A DNA stretch of 64,000 bases from Priestia aryabhattai B8W22 (GTDB taxonomy: Bacteria > Bacillota > Bacilli > Bacillales > Bacillaceae_H): the NCBI RefSeq assembly GCF_000956595.1, contig NZ_JYOO01000024.1, forward strand, positions 20,574 to 84,573, given 5' to 3'. Positions 35,487 through 44,136 of the stretch are shown here, in pieces. Each line of letters opens with the position of its first letter. Positions within the stretch are counted from its first letter, which is position 1. The notes beneath the pieces are model-generated. The model did not search any database. It had not been told where the DNA came from and saw nothing but the letters and a program-made list of their open reading frames with translations. The translations under genes were made by a program, and so were the position numbers.

Positions 35487-36524
35487 TTATGAACACTCTT
35501 GTCCCGTATAAGCATCGAACTTAAGCGTCTGCTGCTTGCTTCCGCTCACTATCGTTACTACGTATACAGTTATTGAGTTTTCCGTTGTAAGCTCAATATG
35601 CTCTACTTTTCCTTCTTGATGTTTTAAAGCAAGAACTTTTACAGCGTTCTCCGTTAACGGCTGAAGCTTATCTTGTTTTACATATGTGATTTTACCCGAA
35701 ACCGCATCGATTCTGACTGTGTATTCCGTATTGCCTTTGATTACTTTCACTGTGAAAATTGCTGTGTTTTGATCATATTCTACCATTTTCACCTTACCTG
35801 CATATGTAGCCAATGCAAGATCTTTTGCATCTTGTCTCGTTAATAGCTTTACTTCTTGCTGAGAAGTATTAACTACTGTTCCAGTGAAAGCATCTAACGT
35901 TACGGTATATTGAGTGCCATCTTTAAGAATCACTGCGATATACTGACTAGTGGCTTCTTTAAACTCTAGACTATATACGTAACCACTATACTGTTTGACA
36001 GCTGCTTCTTTTATTTTTTGCTCTGGCATTAGCTGCAGCTCTTTTTTATTTTCATGAATGACTTTCCCCGTTAGACCATCCATGGTTAGCGTATATTCTA
36101 CTTTGCCATCTACTACAATAACATTATATTCAAGCATTTCTTTGTTAAATATAATAGATTGAATGGCTCCTTTATAGTTCTTAGAAACAGATTCTTTCAC
36201 TTGATTTTGTGTCCATAGCTTCACTTCTTGCTTCTTTACTACTTTTCCAGTGCTCGCACTTACTTCTACGATTCTTTGCTCCAGGTTATTCGTTACAATG
36301 GTAATTACATACACACTTGATTCCTGCTTAAATTCCGTAGATGTGACCGTCCCGTCGCAATCTTGCAAAGCAATACCTTTCGCCTGAGCTTGCGAGATAC
36401 TCACATGTTCAGTTGTCTCTGCTTTCGCTGTCTTCATTTCTGCAGCGTGACTCGTTGTAATAGAGCTAAATGCAATTGCAGTTCCTAAAGCAGATGTAGA
36501 CAATACTTTTGCCCATTTAATCAT
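35487..36524 (-). CDS. secreted protein of five PepSY-like repeats
   Basis: 345 aa. A signal peptide (basic MIKWAKV, hydrophobic TSALGTAIAFSSITTSHAA) predicts export. The rest is five units of about 60 residues, each opening with a QA-type helix (for example QAQAKGIALQ, EQKIKEAAVKQ, RQDAKDLALAT) and closing with a DAxTGxV turn, the PepSY pattern. It ends in GQECS. ATG 36524 has AGGAGGAAA upstream; a reading from 36566 is longer but lacks one. It is divergent from a two-component regulator gene whose second neighbour is also a PepSY protein. PepSY domains inhibit peptidases or modulate signalling; the role here is inferred to be sensing or buffering for the kinase. Confidence 0.85.
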   Translation of the reverse strand: MIKWAKVLSTSALGTAIAFSSITTSHAAEMKTAKAETTEHVSISQAQAKGIALQDCDGTVTSTEFKQESSVYVITIVTNNLEQRIVEVSASTGKVVKKQEVKLWTQNQVKESVSKNYKGAIQSIIFNKEMLEYNVIVVDGKVEYTLTMDGLTGKVIHENKKELQLMPEQKIKEAAVKQYSGYVYSLEFKEATSQYIAVILKDGTQYTVTLDAFTGTVVNTSQQEVKLLTRQDAKDLALATYAGKVKMVEYDQNTAIFTVKVIKGNTEYTVRIDAVSGKITYVKQDKLQPLTENAVKVLALKHQEGKVEHIELTTENSITVYVVTIVSGSKQQTLKFDAYTGQECS

Positions 36525-36671
36525 CTTTAAATTTCCTCCTCTTTCACCATTAGACTTTCCGTCCAATTTATGGTGTTTTATCTAGTACGCCGTTCATTAT
36601 GCAAAAGATTTCTGAGAATAAGACGAATAGAAGCTTAAAGTTAGCTGAAGATATAAGAATAGCTACTATTT

Positions 36672-36724
36672 TTCAGCTGGCTTTCAGCTATTATTCAGTG
36701 CTGTTTCAGATAAAAAAGCATAAT
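36672..36724 (+). promoter_or_regulatory. four TTCAG repeats at 11-bp spacing with -10, promoter of the two-component operon
   Basis: TTCAG occurs at 36672, 36683, 36694 and 36705, exactly one helical turn apart, and is followed nine bases later by CATAAT (36719-36724), 31 bp before the regulator start. Direct repeats with 11-bp period ending at the -35 position are the usual binding sites of OmpR-type regulators such as PhoP, so autoregulation is likely. Confidence 0.8.
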
Positions 36725-36754
36725 AGAAAGTAGAGGAGCAAAGGAGTTTTCACC

Positions 36755-37441
36755 ATGATGGATCAACTAAAAGGAATTAAAGTCTTGCTTATAGATGACG
36801 AACCAACTATTTTACAGTTTTTATCTTTAGGTTTAACGAATGAAGGATTTGATATCAAAGCTGCCCAAGACGGAATTGAAGGAATTAATATAGCCAAAGA
36901 ATTCAAGCCTCATATCGCTATTGTAGATGTTATGCTTCCGGGAATGGATGGATTTGAAGTATGCCGCTTGTTGAAGAAAATGGGGAATATCGCTGTCATC
37001 ATGCTAACAGCAAAAGATCAAGTAGACGATCGAGTAAAGGGGCTGACCATCGGAGCAGATGATTATATGGTTAAACCTTTTAGTTTTGAAGAACTTCTTG
37101 CGCGCATTCAAGCTAGAATCCGCAATCAATTTCCAAACTTATTAGACGAAGTATCAATCGGTCCATTTAAAATTGATGACCGCCGCAAAGAAATTAAATA
37201 CCTTAATCACATACTTGATTTATCCCCTACTGAATATGCACTCTTAAAATTCTTGGTTATTAATCACGGTCTCGTACTAAGTAAATCCACCATTTTAGAT
37301 CGAGTGTGGGGGTATGATTTTGGAGGAGAAGAAAACATTGTAGAAGTATACATTCGATCACTGAGAGAAAAATTACAGGACCATAGCCGAACCGTTATTC
37401 GAACGCTTCGCGGTGTAGGGTATCGGATTGATATTTCATGA
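36755..37441 (+). CDS. OmpR-family response regulator
   Basis: 228 aa. The receiver domain (residues 1-125) has the acidic IDDEP pocket, phospho-acceptor Asp in IVDVMLPGMDG near residue 58, and the KPFSFEELLAR switch Lys. The C-terminal winged helix (residues 130-228) has LSPTEYALLKFL and VEVYIRSLREKL. It binds tandem DNA repeats as a dimer. The ribosome site is AAAGGAG; ATG codons occur at 36755 and 36758. The kinase start overlaps its end by four bases. Its own promoter carries four TTCAG units, and the same array lies before the second PepSY gene. Confidence 0.93.
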   Translation: MMDQLKGIKVLLIDDEPTILQFLSLGLTNEGFDIKAAQDGIEGINIAKEFKPHIAIVDVMLPGMDGFEVCRLLKKMGNIAVIMLTAKDQVDDRVKGLTIGADDYMVKPFSFEELLARIQARIRNQFPNLLDEVSIGPFKIDDRRKEIKYLNHILDLSPTEYALLKFLVINHGLVLSKSTILDRVWGYDFGGEENIVEVYIRSLREKLQDHSRTVIRTLRGVGYRIDIS

Positions 37442-38883
37442 AGTACAAACGGTTCTTTCCACTGAACTCTCTTCGCCTTCAGCTCTTATTCAGAAGTTTG
37501 CTTGTTATTTTGAGTTTACTGATACTGATAGGCTTGTTTCAATACGTGTTCATGAAGCAATTTATCTACACAAACAAAATTAGAAGCATCGAGGATCAAA
37601 TTCACTTGATTCCTGATGATGTCTGGAAGCATGATATTGAAACAAGCCAGAATGTAAAAAAATCAAGACCAATGGTTTATTTCCCGGGTGTTAATATTAC
37701 CTTTATTAATCAAAAGATTACCTTTCTAAGGTTGGCTAAGGATCCACATCACTCATACTTTCCTAGGCTTTCCGCATCTACATACAAACAAGTAATGAAA
37801 AACATCAACCAGCCGGAAAACACGATGAGCATCGTCAAAAAAATCGATGGTCATCAAGAGCAAGTTATTGTTTTAAAACCCATTGTCTTTGATGGAGAAA
37901 TACAGGGCGTTATCCAAATCAATACTCCAACAGAATCACTGAGAGATTTGTTAATCAGACAAATGATGATCTTTTTAATGCTTTCACTTACTGCAATGAC
38001 CATTGCTTTTTTTGTTTTTTCTTCTGTTTTAAAACGGACGTTAATCCCTTTATTTACTACTACTAAAAAAGTGGAGCATATAAATGCCGGAAGCTTACAT
38101 GACCGCTTACCCGTTAATCAAGGGCAAATTGAAATGGACCGTCTTTCTCTTTCTATTAACGAAATGCTTGAGCGTCTTGAAAAAGCATTTAAAGCTGAAA
38201 CAGAGGCCAAAGAACAAATGCGACGTTTTGTTGCGGACGCTTCTCATGAACTGCGAACGCCGCTTACATCCATTCATGGCTTTTTAGAAGTTTTACTAAG
38301 AGGGGCTAGCAGTAATCCTGAACAGTTAAACGACGCATTAAAAAGTATGTATGGGGAGTCTAAAAGGTTGCGCAAACTGATTCAGGATCTTCTGCTTCTT
38401 GCTCAGCTTGATCAACTTCCCCCGTTTCAAAAAGAGTGCTGTTTTGTAGATGAATTAATTTTAGATATGAAACCTCAATTAATGCTATTGGCTGGGAACA
38501 GAAACGTTTTATTCGACTTCCCAAGCCGTTTACCATCAGAAATTAACAAAGATCAATTTAAACAAGTTATTTTAAACTTATTTTCCAATGCGGTACAGCA
38601 TACGAACCCAAATACAGGAGTTATTCAAGTGATAGGGAAAACAAATGAGAAAGAACTTTCATTAACAATACTAGATAACGGTCATGGCATTCCTCAAGAG
38701 CACCTTCCTCATTTATTTGAACGATTTTACAAAGCTGATGCTTCACGCTCTCGAGCATATGGAGGAGCGGGCTTAGGCTTGGCCATCAGCGCATCTATTA
38801 TAGAGCTGCACGGGGGAAAAATACGTGTAGAAAGCAAATTGAATGCAGGAACTGCTTTTCAAATCGTATTGCCCTTGACGTAA
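37438..38883 (+). CDS. membrane sensor histidine kinase
   Basis: 481 aa. Helix 1 is about residues 16-37, an extracytoplasmic domain about 38-178, helix 2 about 180-200, then HAMP. HisKA has the phospho-acceptor near H270 in VADASHELRTPLTSIHGF, and HATPase the N-box NLFSNAVQHTNPN, G1 DNGHGIP, F-box LFERFYKADASR and G2 GGAGLGLAIS. It is complete, unlike the kinase remnant at 30.5 kb. It is translationally coupled to the regulator. The external domain of about 140 residues faces the compartment of the two secreted PepSY proteins encoded on either side, which are natural candidates for its ligands. Confidence 0.93.
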   Translation: MKYKRFFPLNSLRLQLLFRSLLVILSLLILIGLFQYVFMKQFIYTNKIRSIEDQIHLIPDDVWKHDIETSQNVKKSRPMVYFPGVNITFINQKITFLRLAKDPHHSYFPRLSASTYKQVMKNINQPENTMSIVKKIDGHQEQVIVLKPIVFDGEIQGVIQINTPTESLRDLLIRQMMIFLMLSLTAMTIAFFVFSSVLKRTLIPLFTTTKKVEHINAGSLHDRLPVNQGQIEMDRLSLSINEMLERLEKAFKAETEAKEQMRRFVADASHELRTPLTSIHGFLEVLLRGASSNPEQLNDALKSMYGESKRLRKLIQDLLLLAQLDQLPPFQKECCFVDELILDMKPQLMLLAGNRNVLFDFPSRLPSEINKDQFKQVILNLFSNAVQHTNPNTGVIQVIGKTNEKELSLTILDNGHGIPQEHLPHLFERFYKADASRSRAYGGAGLGLAISASIIELHGGKIRVESKLNAGTAFQIVLPLT

Positions 38884-38917
38884 AAAAGACGATTGCCGTG
38901 AAGCAATCGTCTTTTTT
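38882..38917. terminator. bidirectional terminator, kinase and second PepSY gene
   Basis: GACGATTGC/GCAATCGTC (38888-38896, 38903-38911) flanked by six A and six T. Confidence 0.9.
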
Positions 38918-38923
38918 ATCAAA

Positions 38924-39766
38924 TCAGCATACTTTTCCTGTTTGAGGGCTGATTTTTACAGTATGTTTTATATTGTCTGTTCCTTTGATCACAAACGTGT
39001 ACGCTTGTTCACTGAATGAAACAGATTGAACCGTTCCTTTGTGCTGTTGAAGAGCAGCTTGTTTAGCTTGTTCTTGCGTAAACTTTACCGCTTCGACTTT
39101 GATTACTTTGCCTGTTTCAGCGTTTATTTTCACATGGTGATCTTTGTTATCTTTTCCGTGAATTAAAAATGTGTATACATCATTTGCGTATGAACTAGAC
39201 TGAATCGTTCCGCTGCAATTTTTTAATGCGATCGTTTGAACCTGTGCTTTTGTAAATGCAGCGCTTTGAATTTGAATCACTTTTCCACTTTTTGCGTTCA
39301 CTTTCACGTGATGATCGCGGCTATCTTTCCCATGAATTAAGAACGTATACACTCCATCATTGAAGCCTACTGACTTAACTGTTCCTCCACAGTTTTTCAA
39401 CGCTACTGCTTGTGCCTCACTTCGAGAAAAAGATAGTTTTTCAACCTTTACCACTTTTCCGCTGTGTGCATTTACTTTTACGTGGTGATCTTGATTATCT
39501 TGTCCGTGAATTAAAAACGTATAGGCATTATTTTCAAAAGAAACCGATTGAACCGTTCCTCCGCAGTTCTTTAAGGCAATTGCTTTTGCTTGAGCTTGTG
39601 TATATGTTGCCGCTTCGGTATGAGCCGACGCTTTTGTTGAAGTAATGTGCTGGCCGTCTGAAGCAAATGCACTTGTCATTGATCCAAGAGCGATAGCTGT
39701 TCCAATTGTGGCACCTCCCACGGCTTTTGCTACTACTGCTTTTCCTGCTAATACTTTTCCAATCAT
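38924..39766 (-). CDS. secreted protein of four near-identical PepSY-like repeats
   Basis: 280 aa with an N-terminal export signal (GGATIGTAIALGSMTSAFAS). Four units of about 55 residues follow. The first three share QAxAIALKNC(G/S)GT, a YTFLIHGxDxxDHHVK strand pair and a (H/K/E)(S/T)GKV turn; the fourth is diverged, lacks the Cys (ALQQHKGT) and ends in GKVC. The repeated LKNC Cys and the HDHH-like His pairs are unusual for PepSY and could bind metal or form disulfides. It converges on the kinase gene and has the regulator-type TTCAG array about 200 bp upstream. The ribosome site is GGAGG. Confidence 0.85.
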   Translation of the reverse strand: MIGKVLAGKAVVAKAVGGATIGTAIALGSMTSAFASDGQHITSTKASAHTEAATYTQAQAKAIALKNCGGTVQSVSFENNAYTFLIHGQDNQDHHVKVNAHSGKVVKVEKLSFSRSEAQAVALKNCGGTVKSVGFNDGVYTFLIHGKDSRDHHVKVNAKSGKVIQIQSAAFTKAQVQTIALKNCSGTIQSSSYANDVYTFLIHGKDNKDHHVKINAETGKVIKVEAVKFTQEQAKQAALQQHKGTVQSVSFSEQAYTFVIKGTDNIKHTVKISPQTGKVC

Positions 39767-39972
39767 GATTATACCTCCGCGTAATTTTCAATGTATTTAC
39801 AGCTCAAGCTAAAGGTTTTAGCAGCGGTCATTTATCAAAATAGCGCCATTGGAGTAACGTTTTTTTCTGCTAAAATACCTTTCACTGTTGCTGTACGAGC
39901 CAAAGCGCTTCTTGTCCTCTTTAGCTATGTGTTTATTGTAAGAGCGGAACATGAATTCACTATGAAGCCCAG

Positions 39973-40010
39973 CTGAATACTATCTGAATAAATTCTGAAA
40001 GATAGCTGAA
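39973..40010 (-). promoter_or_regulatory. second array of four TTCAG repeats at 11-bp spacing
   Basis: On the plus strand CTGAA stands at 39973, 39984, 39995 and 40006, again exactly 11 bp apart. Read toward the PepSY gene (minus strand), the last TTCAG is followed eight bases later by CATAGT (39964-39959), the same geometry as at the regulator promoter; several linker bases agree too. It also lies 138 bp before the PhoX gene on the other strand, so both directions could be affected. Confidence 0.78.
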
Positions 40011-40147
40011 TAACTTCTAGTTAAACTTGTCATCTAAATGTTCAACGTTCTTAACAACAGCTCAACAAATCCAGCGCTTCTCTTTATATTTCCTCAACAA
40101 TCAAATGATTTAATAAGTATATGAATACGATTTGGAGGTTATCAACC

Positions 40148-42046
40148 ATGAAAAAACGAGTATCCCTTGGACTATCTCTCACTCTCTTAGCTTCTAGCGC
40201 CGCTTCTGCTTTTGCAGCAGAGCATCATCCAGTTCAACATCCGAAACAAATAAAAAGCGTCGAGTTTCAGCCAATGAAAGCACCTACGACGATTGAAAAT
40301 ATGATTAAAACGTATACAGAAGCCTCTGTAAAAGTAACGTATAAAGATGGAAGTGTGGAAGAAACACCGCTTAACTATAACCAGCTCTTTCTTTCAAAAG
40401 ATAAAATTGTCGATAATAAAGGGGAATTAATCGCCGCTGGTACACCAATCGATGCAAACGGCGATCCAATTATTGACCGAAGCGTTCCTGATCAGCCATC
40501 ACCATACGTATCGGACGCACCGGATTCAAACAGCTTTATCACCATCAACGGTAAGTCTTATATTATTTCACATTATGAATATGAATCTGTTAATAATGCT
40601 GGAAAAGAGATTTCCGGTCTTCCTGCTTCCATGACGCTTACACAAGTTGATCGAGATGATAAAACAGGAAAACTAACTGTCAACCATGCTAAAAAAATTG
40701 ATTTTTCAAATGTAAATGGTTTGTGGACACCATGTAATGGTTCGACAACCGATTGGGGGACTCACCTCGGTTCAGAAGAGTACGAGCCAGATGCACGCGC
40801 TTTTGAAGACCCTTCATCTAGCTCTTATAAAGACGTCACAAACTTCGCCAAACTTTATTTCGGTGACACGTCAAAAGCAAATCCTTACTACTACGGCTGG
40901 ATTCCAGAAATTTCAGTGGATGAAAGCGGCCATGCGTCCGTCGTAAAACATTACAGCACAGGTCGTTTTTCACACGAAATGATGCAGGTACTTCCAGATA
41001 ATAAAACCGCTCTTTTTGGAGACGATGGGTCTAATACTATGATGTTTATGTATGTAGCAGATAAGGAAAAAGACTTCTCAGCAGGAACGCTTTATGCTGC
41101 AAAGTTTAAACAAACGAGCACAAAAAATGGAGGTAAAGGCGACCTTCAGTGGATCAAGCTTGGCCATGCAACAGACAATGAAGTGAAAGCAATTATTGAC
41201 AAAAGCACAAAATTTAGTGATATTTTTGAAACAGCTGATCAGCCTACAAAAGGATTTAAAGCAGTCAAAACCGCCGCAAGTAAAAAAGTTGAATATTTAA
41301 AAGTAAAGCCTGGCATGGAAAAAGCAGCTGCCTTTTTAGAATCACGCAGATACGGTGCGATTTTAGGTGCCACGTCTGAATTTAACAAAATGGAAGGACT
41401 AACGGTTAACAAAAAAGATAAAAAAGCGTATATGGCTATTTCTTACCAAAATAGTGCTATGCTAAAAGAGCCTGGTGCGGTACAAGATGATATTCAGCTT
41501 CCAAAATTAGAGTCTGGTGTGACCTACCAGCTGAACTTAGGCTCGCATCAAAAAGACCAAGCAAAAGGCAAGATTAACAGCGGCTACGTTCCTGCAAGTA
41601 TGGAAGGACTGCTGATTGGACAAGACCTAGAAAAAGCAGATGCCTATGGCAATACAGCGGATCCAAATAAAATTGCCAACCCTGATAACCTTACTTATTC
41701 AAACGACTTAAATACACTGTTTATCGGAGAAGACAGCTCACTGCATACAAACAACTTCGTATGGGCTTATAATGTGAAAACAAAAAAACTATCACGCATT
41801 CTTTCAGTTCCAGTGGGAGCAGAAGCAACAGGACTTCGTGCAGTAGAAAACATTAAAAACTCTCGCTACGTACTAAGCAACTATCAGCACCCAGGCGAGG
41901 ACATCAGTGACAAAAATATTACCGCTGTTGATAAAGAAGAGTTAGCTAACGCAATGAAAGAAAGCATTGGCATTCAAGAAACAGGTGGTGTCGGATACAT
42001 TTCTGGACTGCCTTCTAAGGACGGGGCTCCTTACAAAAAGCATTAA
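40148..42046 (+). CDS. PhoX-family alkaline phosphatase (DUF839), secreted
   Basis: 632 aa. The Sec signal peptide is MKKRVSLGLSLTLLASSAAS-AFA. The mature protein has the DUF839/PhoX blocks LWTPCNGSTTDWGTHLGSEE, GRFSHEMMQVLPDNKTALFGDDG, LEGL-type MEGLTVNKK and IGEDSSLHTNNFVWAYN. PhoX enzymes are calcium/iron-dependent phosphomonoesterases that release phosphate outside the cell. ATG 40148 has GGAGG upstream; a reading from 40121 adds nine residues before the signal peptide. Upstream are TTAACA-like elements (40041-40067) that could be PhoP sites, spaced irregularly, and the second TTCAG array. Regulation by phosphate is inferred. Confidence 0.85.
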   Translation: MKKRVSLGLSLTLLASSAASAFAAEHHPVQHPKQIKSVEFQPMKAPTTIENMIKTYTEASVKVTYKDGSVEETPLNYNQLFLSKDKIVDNKGELIAAGTPIDANGDPIIDRSVPDQPSPYVSDAPDSNSFITINGKSYIISHYEYESVNNAGKEISGLPASMTLTQVDRDDKTGKLTVNHAKKIDFSNVNGLWTPCNGSTTDWGTHLGSEEYEPDARAFEDPSSSSYKDVTNFAKLYFGDTSKANPYYYGWIPEISVDESGHASVVKHYSTGRFSHEMMQVLPDNKTALFGDDGSNTMMFMYVADKEKDFSAGTLYAAKFKQTSTKNGGKGDLQWIKLGHATDNEVKAIIDKSTKFSDIFETADQPTKGFKAVKTAASKKVEYLKVKPGMEKAAAFLESRRYGAILGATSEFNKMEGLTVNKKDKKAYMAISYQNSAMLKEPGAVQDDIQLPKLESGVTYQLNLGSHQKDQAKGKINSGYVPASMEGLLIGQDLEKADAYGNTADPNKIANPDNLTYSNDLNTLFIGEDSSLHTNNFVWAYNVKTKKLSRILSVPVGAEATGLRAVENIKNSRYVLSNYQHPGEDISDKNITAVDKEELANAMKESIGIQETGGVGYISGLPSKDGAPYKKH

Positions 42047-42058
42047 TACGTAATGAAG

Positions 42059-42093
42059 CCACGTCTGTTGTGCAGTGACAGACGTGGTTTTTA
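42059..42093 (+). terminator. terminator of the phoX-like gene
   Basis: CCACGTCTGT/ACAGACGTGG (42059-42068, 42078-42087) with a T tract. Confidence 0.88.
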
Positions 42094-42439
42094 TATAGTA
42101 GAAGTTATTGATAAAACCGCTTATCGCAACCATAATTATGGTGAATACTTTATAATATCCTTAAAGAAAGTGCCTAGCCCCAAACGCGTTAGCATATTTA
42201 TTGGTAAGTATCCGGTATATCCCTTCAGGCTCGCTTATCCCCCACTAATACTAGATATAGAATTCGTTTCAATAAGTATTTCCAGCCAAACAAAATGTCT
42301 CGTTCCCTTGCACTTTTCGTTCCATACCATTAAAGTATATATTGGTTGAAGTTTATACTAGCATTCAACCTTATAAAAGAAATTACACTTTTTAATTTTG
42401 GGAATATGTTTTCCCTAAAAGAAAGGGTTTAGATATAAG
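42094..42439 (+). other. non-coding leader region before the dihydrouridine synthase gene
   Basis: About 345 bp without a credible gene on either strand. It holds a TATAAT-like element near 42150 and a 7-bp inverted repeat GGTTGAA/TTCAACC (42344-42350, 42364-42370). I recognise no riboswitch or T-box. Confidence 0.4.
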
Positions 42440-43438
42440 ATGAAAGATAATTTTTGGCATGAGTTGCCGCGTCCGTTTTTTATTTTGGCACCGATGGAAG
42501 CTGTGACGGATGTCGTTTTTCGCCATGTTGTGACTGAAGCAGCACGACCTGACGTATTTTTTACAGAGTTTACAAACACGGAAAGCTACTGCCATCCGAA
42601 AGGAAAAGATAGCGTAAAAGGACGTTTGACGTTTACAGATGATGAACAGCCAATCGTTGCGCATATTTGGGGAGATAAACCTGAATACTTCCGTCAAATG
42701 AGTATTGGCATGGCCGAAATGGGCTTTCGCGGCATTGATATTAATATGGGCTGCCCTGTACAGAACGTTGCAGGAAACGGAAAAGGTTCTGGTTTGATTC
42801 GCCGTCCAGATACTGCGGCTGAGATTATCCAGGCAGCCAAAGCTGGAGGGCTTCCAGTAAGCGTAAAGACTCGTCTTGGCTATACTCAAGTTGACGAGTG
42901 GTATGAATGGCTGAAGCACATTCTCGAACAGGATATCGTGAACCTTTCTATTCACCTTCGTACGAAAAAAGAAATGAGCGATGTTGACGCGCACTGGGAG
43001 TTAATTCCGGAGATCAAGAAGCTTCGTGACGAAATTGCGCCTCATACGCTACTAACAATTAACGGTGATATTCCTGACCGCCAAAAAGGTCTTGAGCTTG
43101 CGGAGAAGTACGGCGTTGATGGAATCATGATTGGACGCGGAATTTTCCATAATCCGTTTGCGTTTGAAAAAGAAAAGAAAGAGCACACAAGCGAAGAGCT
43201 ATTAGAACTTCTTCGCCTGCAGCTAGACCTTCATGACAAATATTCTGAAGAACTAGAGCCGCGCCCTTTCAAACCGCTTCGACGCTTTTTCAAAATTTAC
43301 GTTCGTGGGTTCCGCGGTGCAAGTGAATTAAGAAATCTCCTGATGAGCACGGAAACGACTGATGAAGTGCGTGCGTTACTTGATGAGTTTAAAGACAGAG
43401 CTGGAGTGAAAGAAGACGAAGGTTTTTCTGTTTCTTAA
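42440..43438 (+). CDS. tRNA-dihydrouridine synthase
   Basis: 332 aa FMN-dependent TIM-barrel enzyme reducing uridine to dihydrouridine in tRNA D-loops. It has the N-terminal [13 protein letters not shown], catalytic-loop [11 protein letters not shown] (Cys near residue 110), SVKTRLGY, a divergent [10 protein letters not shown] in place of the common HGRTR block, and [13 protein letters not shown] for FMN phosphate. It belongs to the extra Dus paralogues of Bacillus rather than to the DusB copies next to folate genes. The His of the usual HGRTR motif is retained as SIHLRTK. The ribosome site AAAGGG is about 12 bases away. Confidence 0.9.
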   Translation: MKDNFWHELPRPFFILAPMEAVTDVVFRHVVTEAARPDVFFTEFTNTESYCHPKGKDSVKGRLTFTDDEQPIVAHIWGDKPEYFRQMSIGMAEMGFRGIDINMGCPVQNVAGNGKGSGLIRRPDTAAEIIQAAKAGGLPVSVKTRLGYTQVDEWYEWLKHILEQDIVNLSIHLRTKKEMSDVDAHWELIPEIKKLRDEIAPHTLLTINGDIPDRQKGLELAEKYGVDGIMIGRGIFHNPFAFEKEKKEHTSEELLELLRLQLDLHDKYSEELEPRPFKPLRRFFKIYVRGFRGASELRNLLMSTETTDEVRALLDEFKDRAGVKEDEGFSVS

Positions 43439-43490
43439 ATAAGAGCTCGTTTGCTCAAACTCAATTGTTCTTTTTATAGAGGTGTGCTAT

Positions 43491-43569
43491 TTATCCACAT
43501 ATGATAAAAGCAGAGGCAGAAGGTTTCACATTTCCTTCTGCCTCTGCTTTTAATGAAAAAATATCCACA
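43491..43569 (+). promoter_or_regulatory. two DnaA boxes downstream of rlmH
   Basis: TTATCCACA (43491-43499) is an exact DnaA box; ATATCCACA (43561-43569) differs in one base. They flank the dus/rlmH terminator and belong with the boxes at 44079-44121. Confidence 0.7.
43506..43551. terminator. bidirectional terminator, dus and rlmH
   Basis: Eighteen-base arms AAAAGCAGAGGCAGAAGG and CCTTCTGCCTCTGCTTTT (43506-43523, 43534-43551) with a 10-base loop. Confidence 0.9.
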
Positions 43570-43573
43570 CGTT

Positions 43574-44053
43574 CTATTTATGATACGGTTCATTTCGAAT
43601 AATACGAAAAGCTCGGTAAATCTGTTCTACTAATACTAGGCGCATAAGCTGATGAGGAAAGGTCATTTTTGAAAAAGAAAGAGCTGCATTTGAACGTTTC
43701 ATTACTTCGCTGCTTAAGCCAAGCGATCCGCCAATGATAAACGCTACTTTACTTTTTCCGTAAGTAGCTAATGAATCGATTTCTTTTGCCAGTTCCTCGG
43801 AAGATTTTTGTTTTCCGTTGATAGCTAATGCGATCACGTGAGTATCATCTGAGATTTTCGCTAAGATGCGCTCTCCTTCTTTTTGTTTCACCTGTTCCAT
43901 TTCAGATTCACTTAAGTTTTCGGGCGCTTTTTCATCTGCAAGCTCAATAATTTCTACTTTTGCATAGCTTGATAAACGCTTTAAATATTCTTCAATGCCT
44001 TGTTTTAAGTATTTTTCTTTTAACTTCCCAATGGTTATAATAGAGATATTCAC
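43574..44053 (-). CDS. rlmH: 23S rRNA (pseudouridine-1915-N3)-methyltransferase
   Basis: 159 aa SPOUT-class methyltransferase acting on assembled 70S ribosomes. The SPOUT knot is seen in [20 protein letters not shown] and the C-terminal [20 protein letters not shown]. Start is GTG 44053 with GGAGAGGAG nine bases upstream. In B. subtilis this is yydA, also downstream of htrC and walJ. DnaA boxes stand on both sides of the gene. Confidence 0.95.
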   Translation of the reverse strand: MNISIITIGKLKEKYLKQGIEEYLKRLSSYAKVEIIELADEKAPENLSESEMEQVKQKEGERILAKISDDTHVIALAINGKQKSSEELAKEIDSLATYGKSKVAFIIGGSLGLSSEVMKRSNAALSFSKMTFPHQLMRLVLVEQIYRAFRIIRNEPYHK

Positions 44054-44078
44054 AGGCTGTTCTCCTCTCCTTTATCTC

Positions 44079-44121
44079 TTATCCACAGATATTATCCACA
44101 TATCCACATGTTATATCCACA
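44079..44121 (+). promoter_or_regulatory. cluster of four DnaA boxes upstream of rlmH
   Basis: TTATCCACA at 44079-44087 and 44092-44100 (both exact), ATATCCACA at 44100-44108 and 44113-44121 (one mismatch). Start-to-start spacing is 13, 8 and 13 bp, all on the same strand. In B. subtilis a DnaA-box cluster is known in the yydA (rlmH) region. Confidence 0.85.
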
Positions 44122-44136
44122 TTTTGTATAAGAATA

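Noticed and set aside
37679..37692. ATTTCCCGGGTGTT, resembling a Noc-binding site
   Set aside because: Only one half of the palindrome fits (11 of 14) and it lies in the kinase coding region; too weak alone.
42392..42994. 200-residue minus-strand open frame opposite the dus gene
   Set aside because: It is antisense to a clear TIM-barrel enzyme, has no family pattern and no ribosome site.
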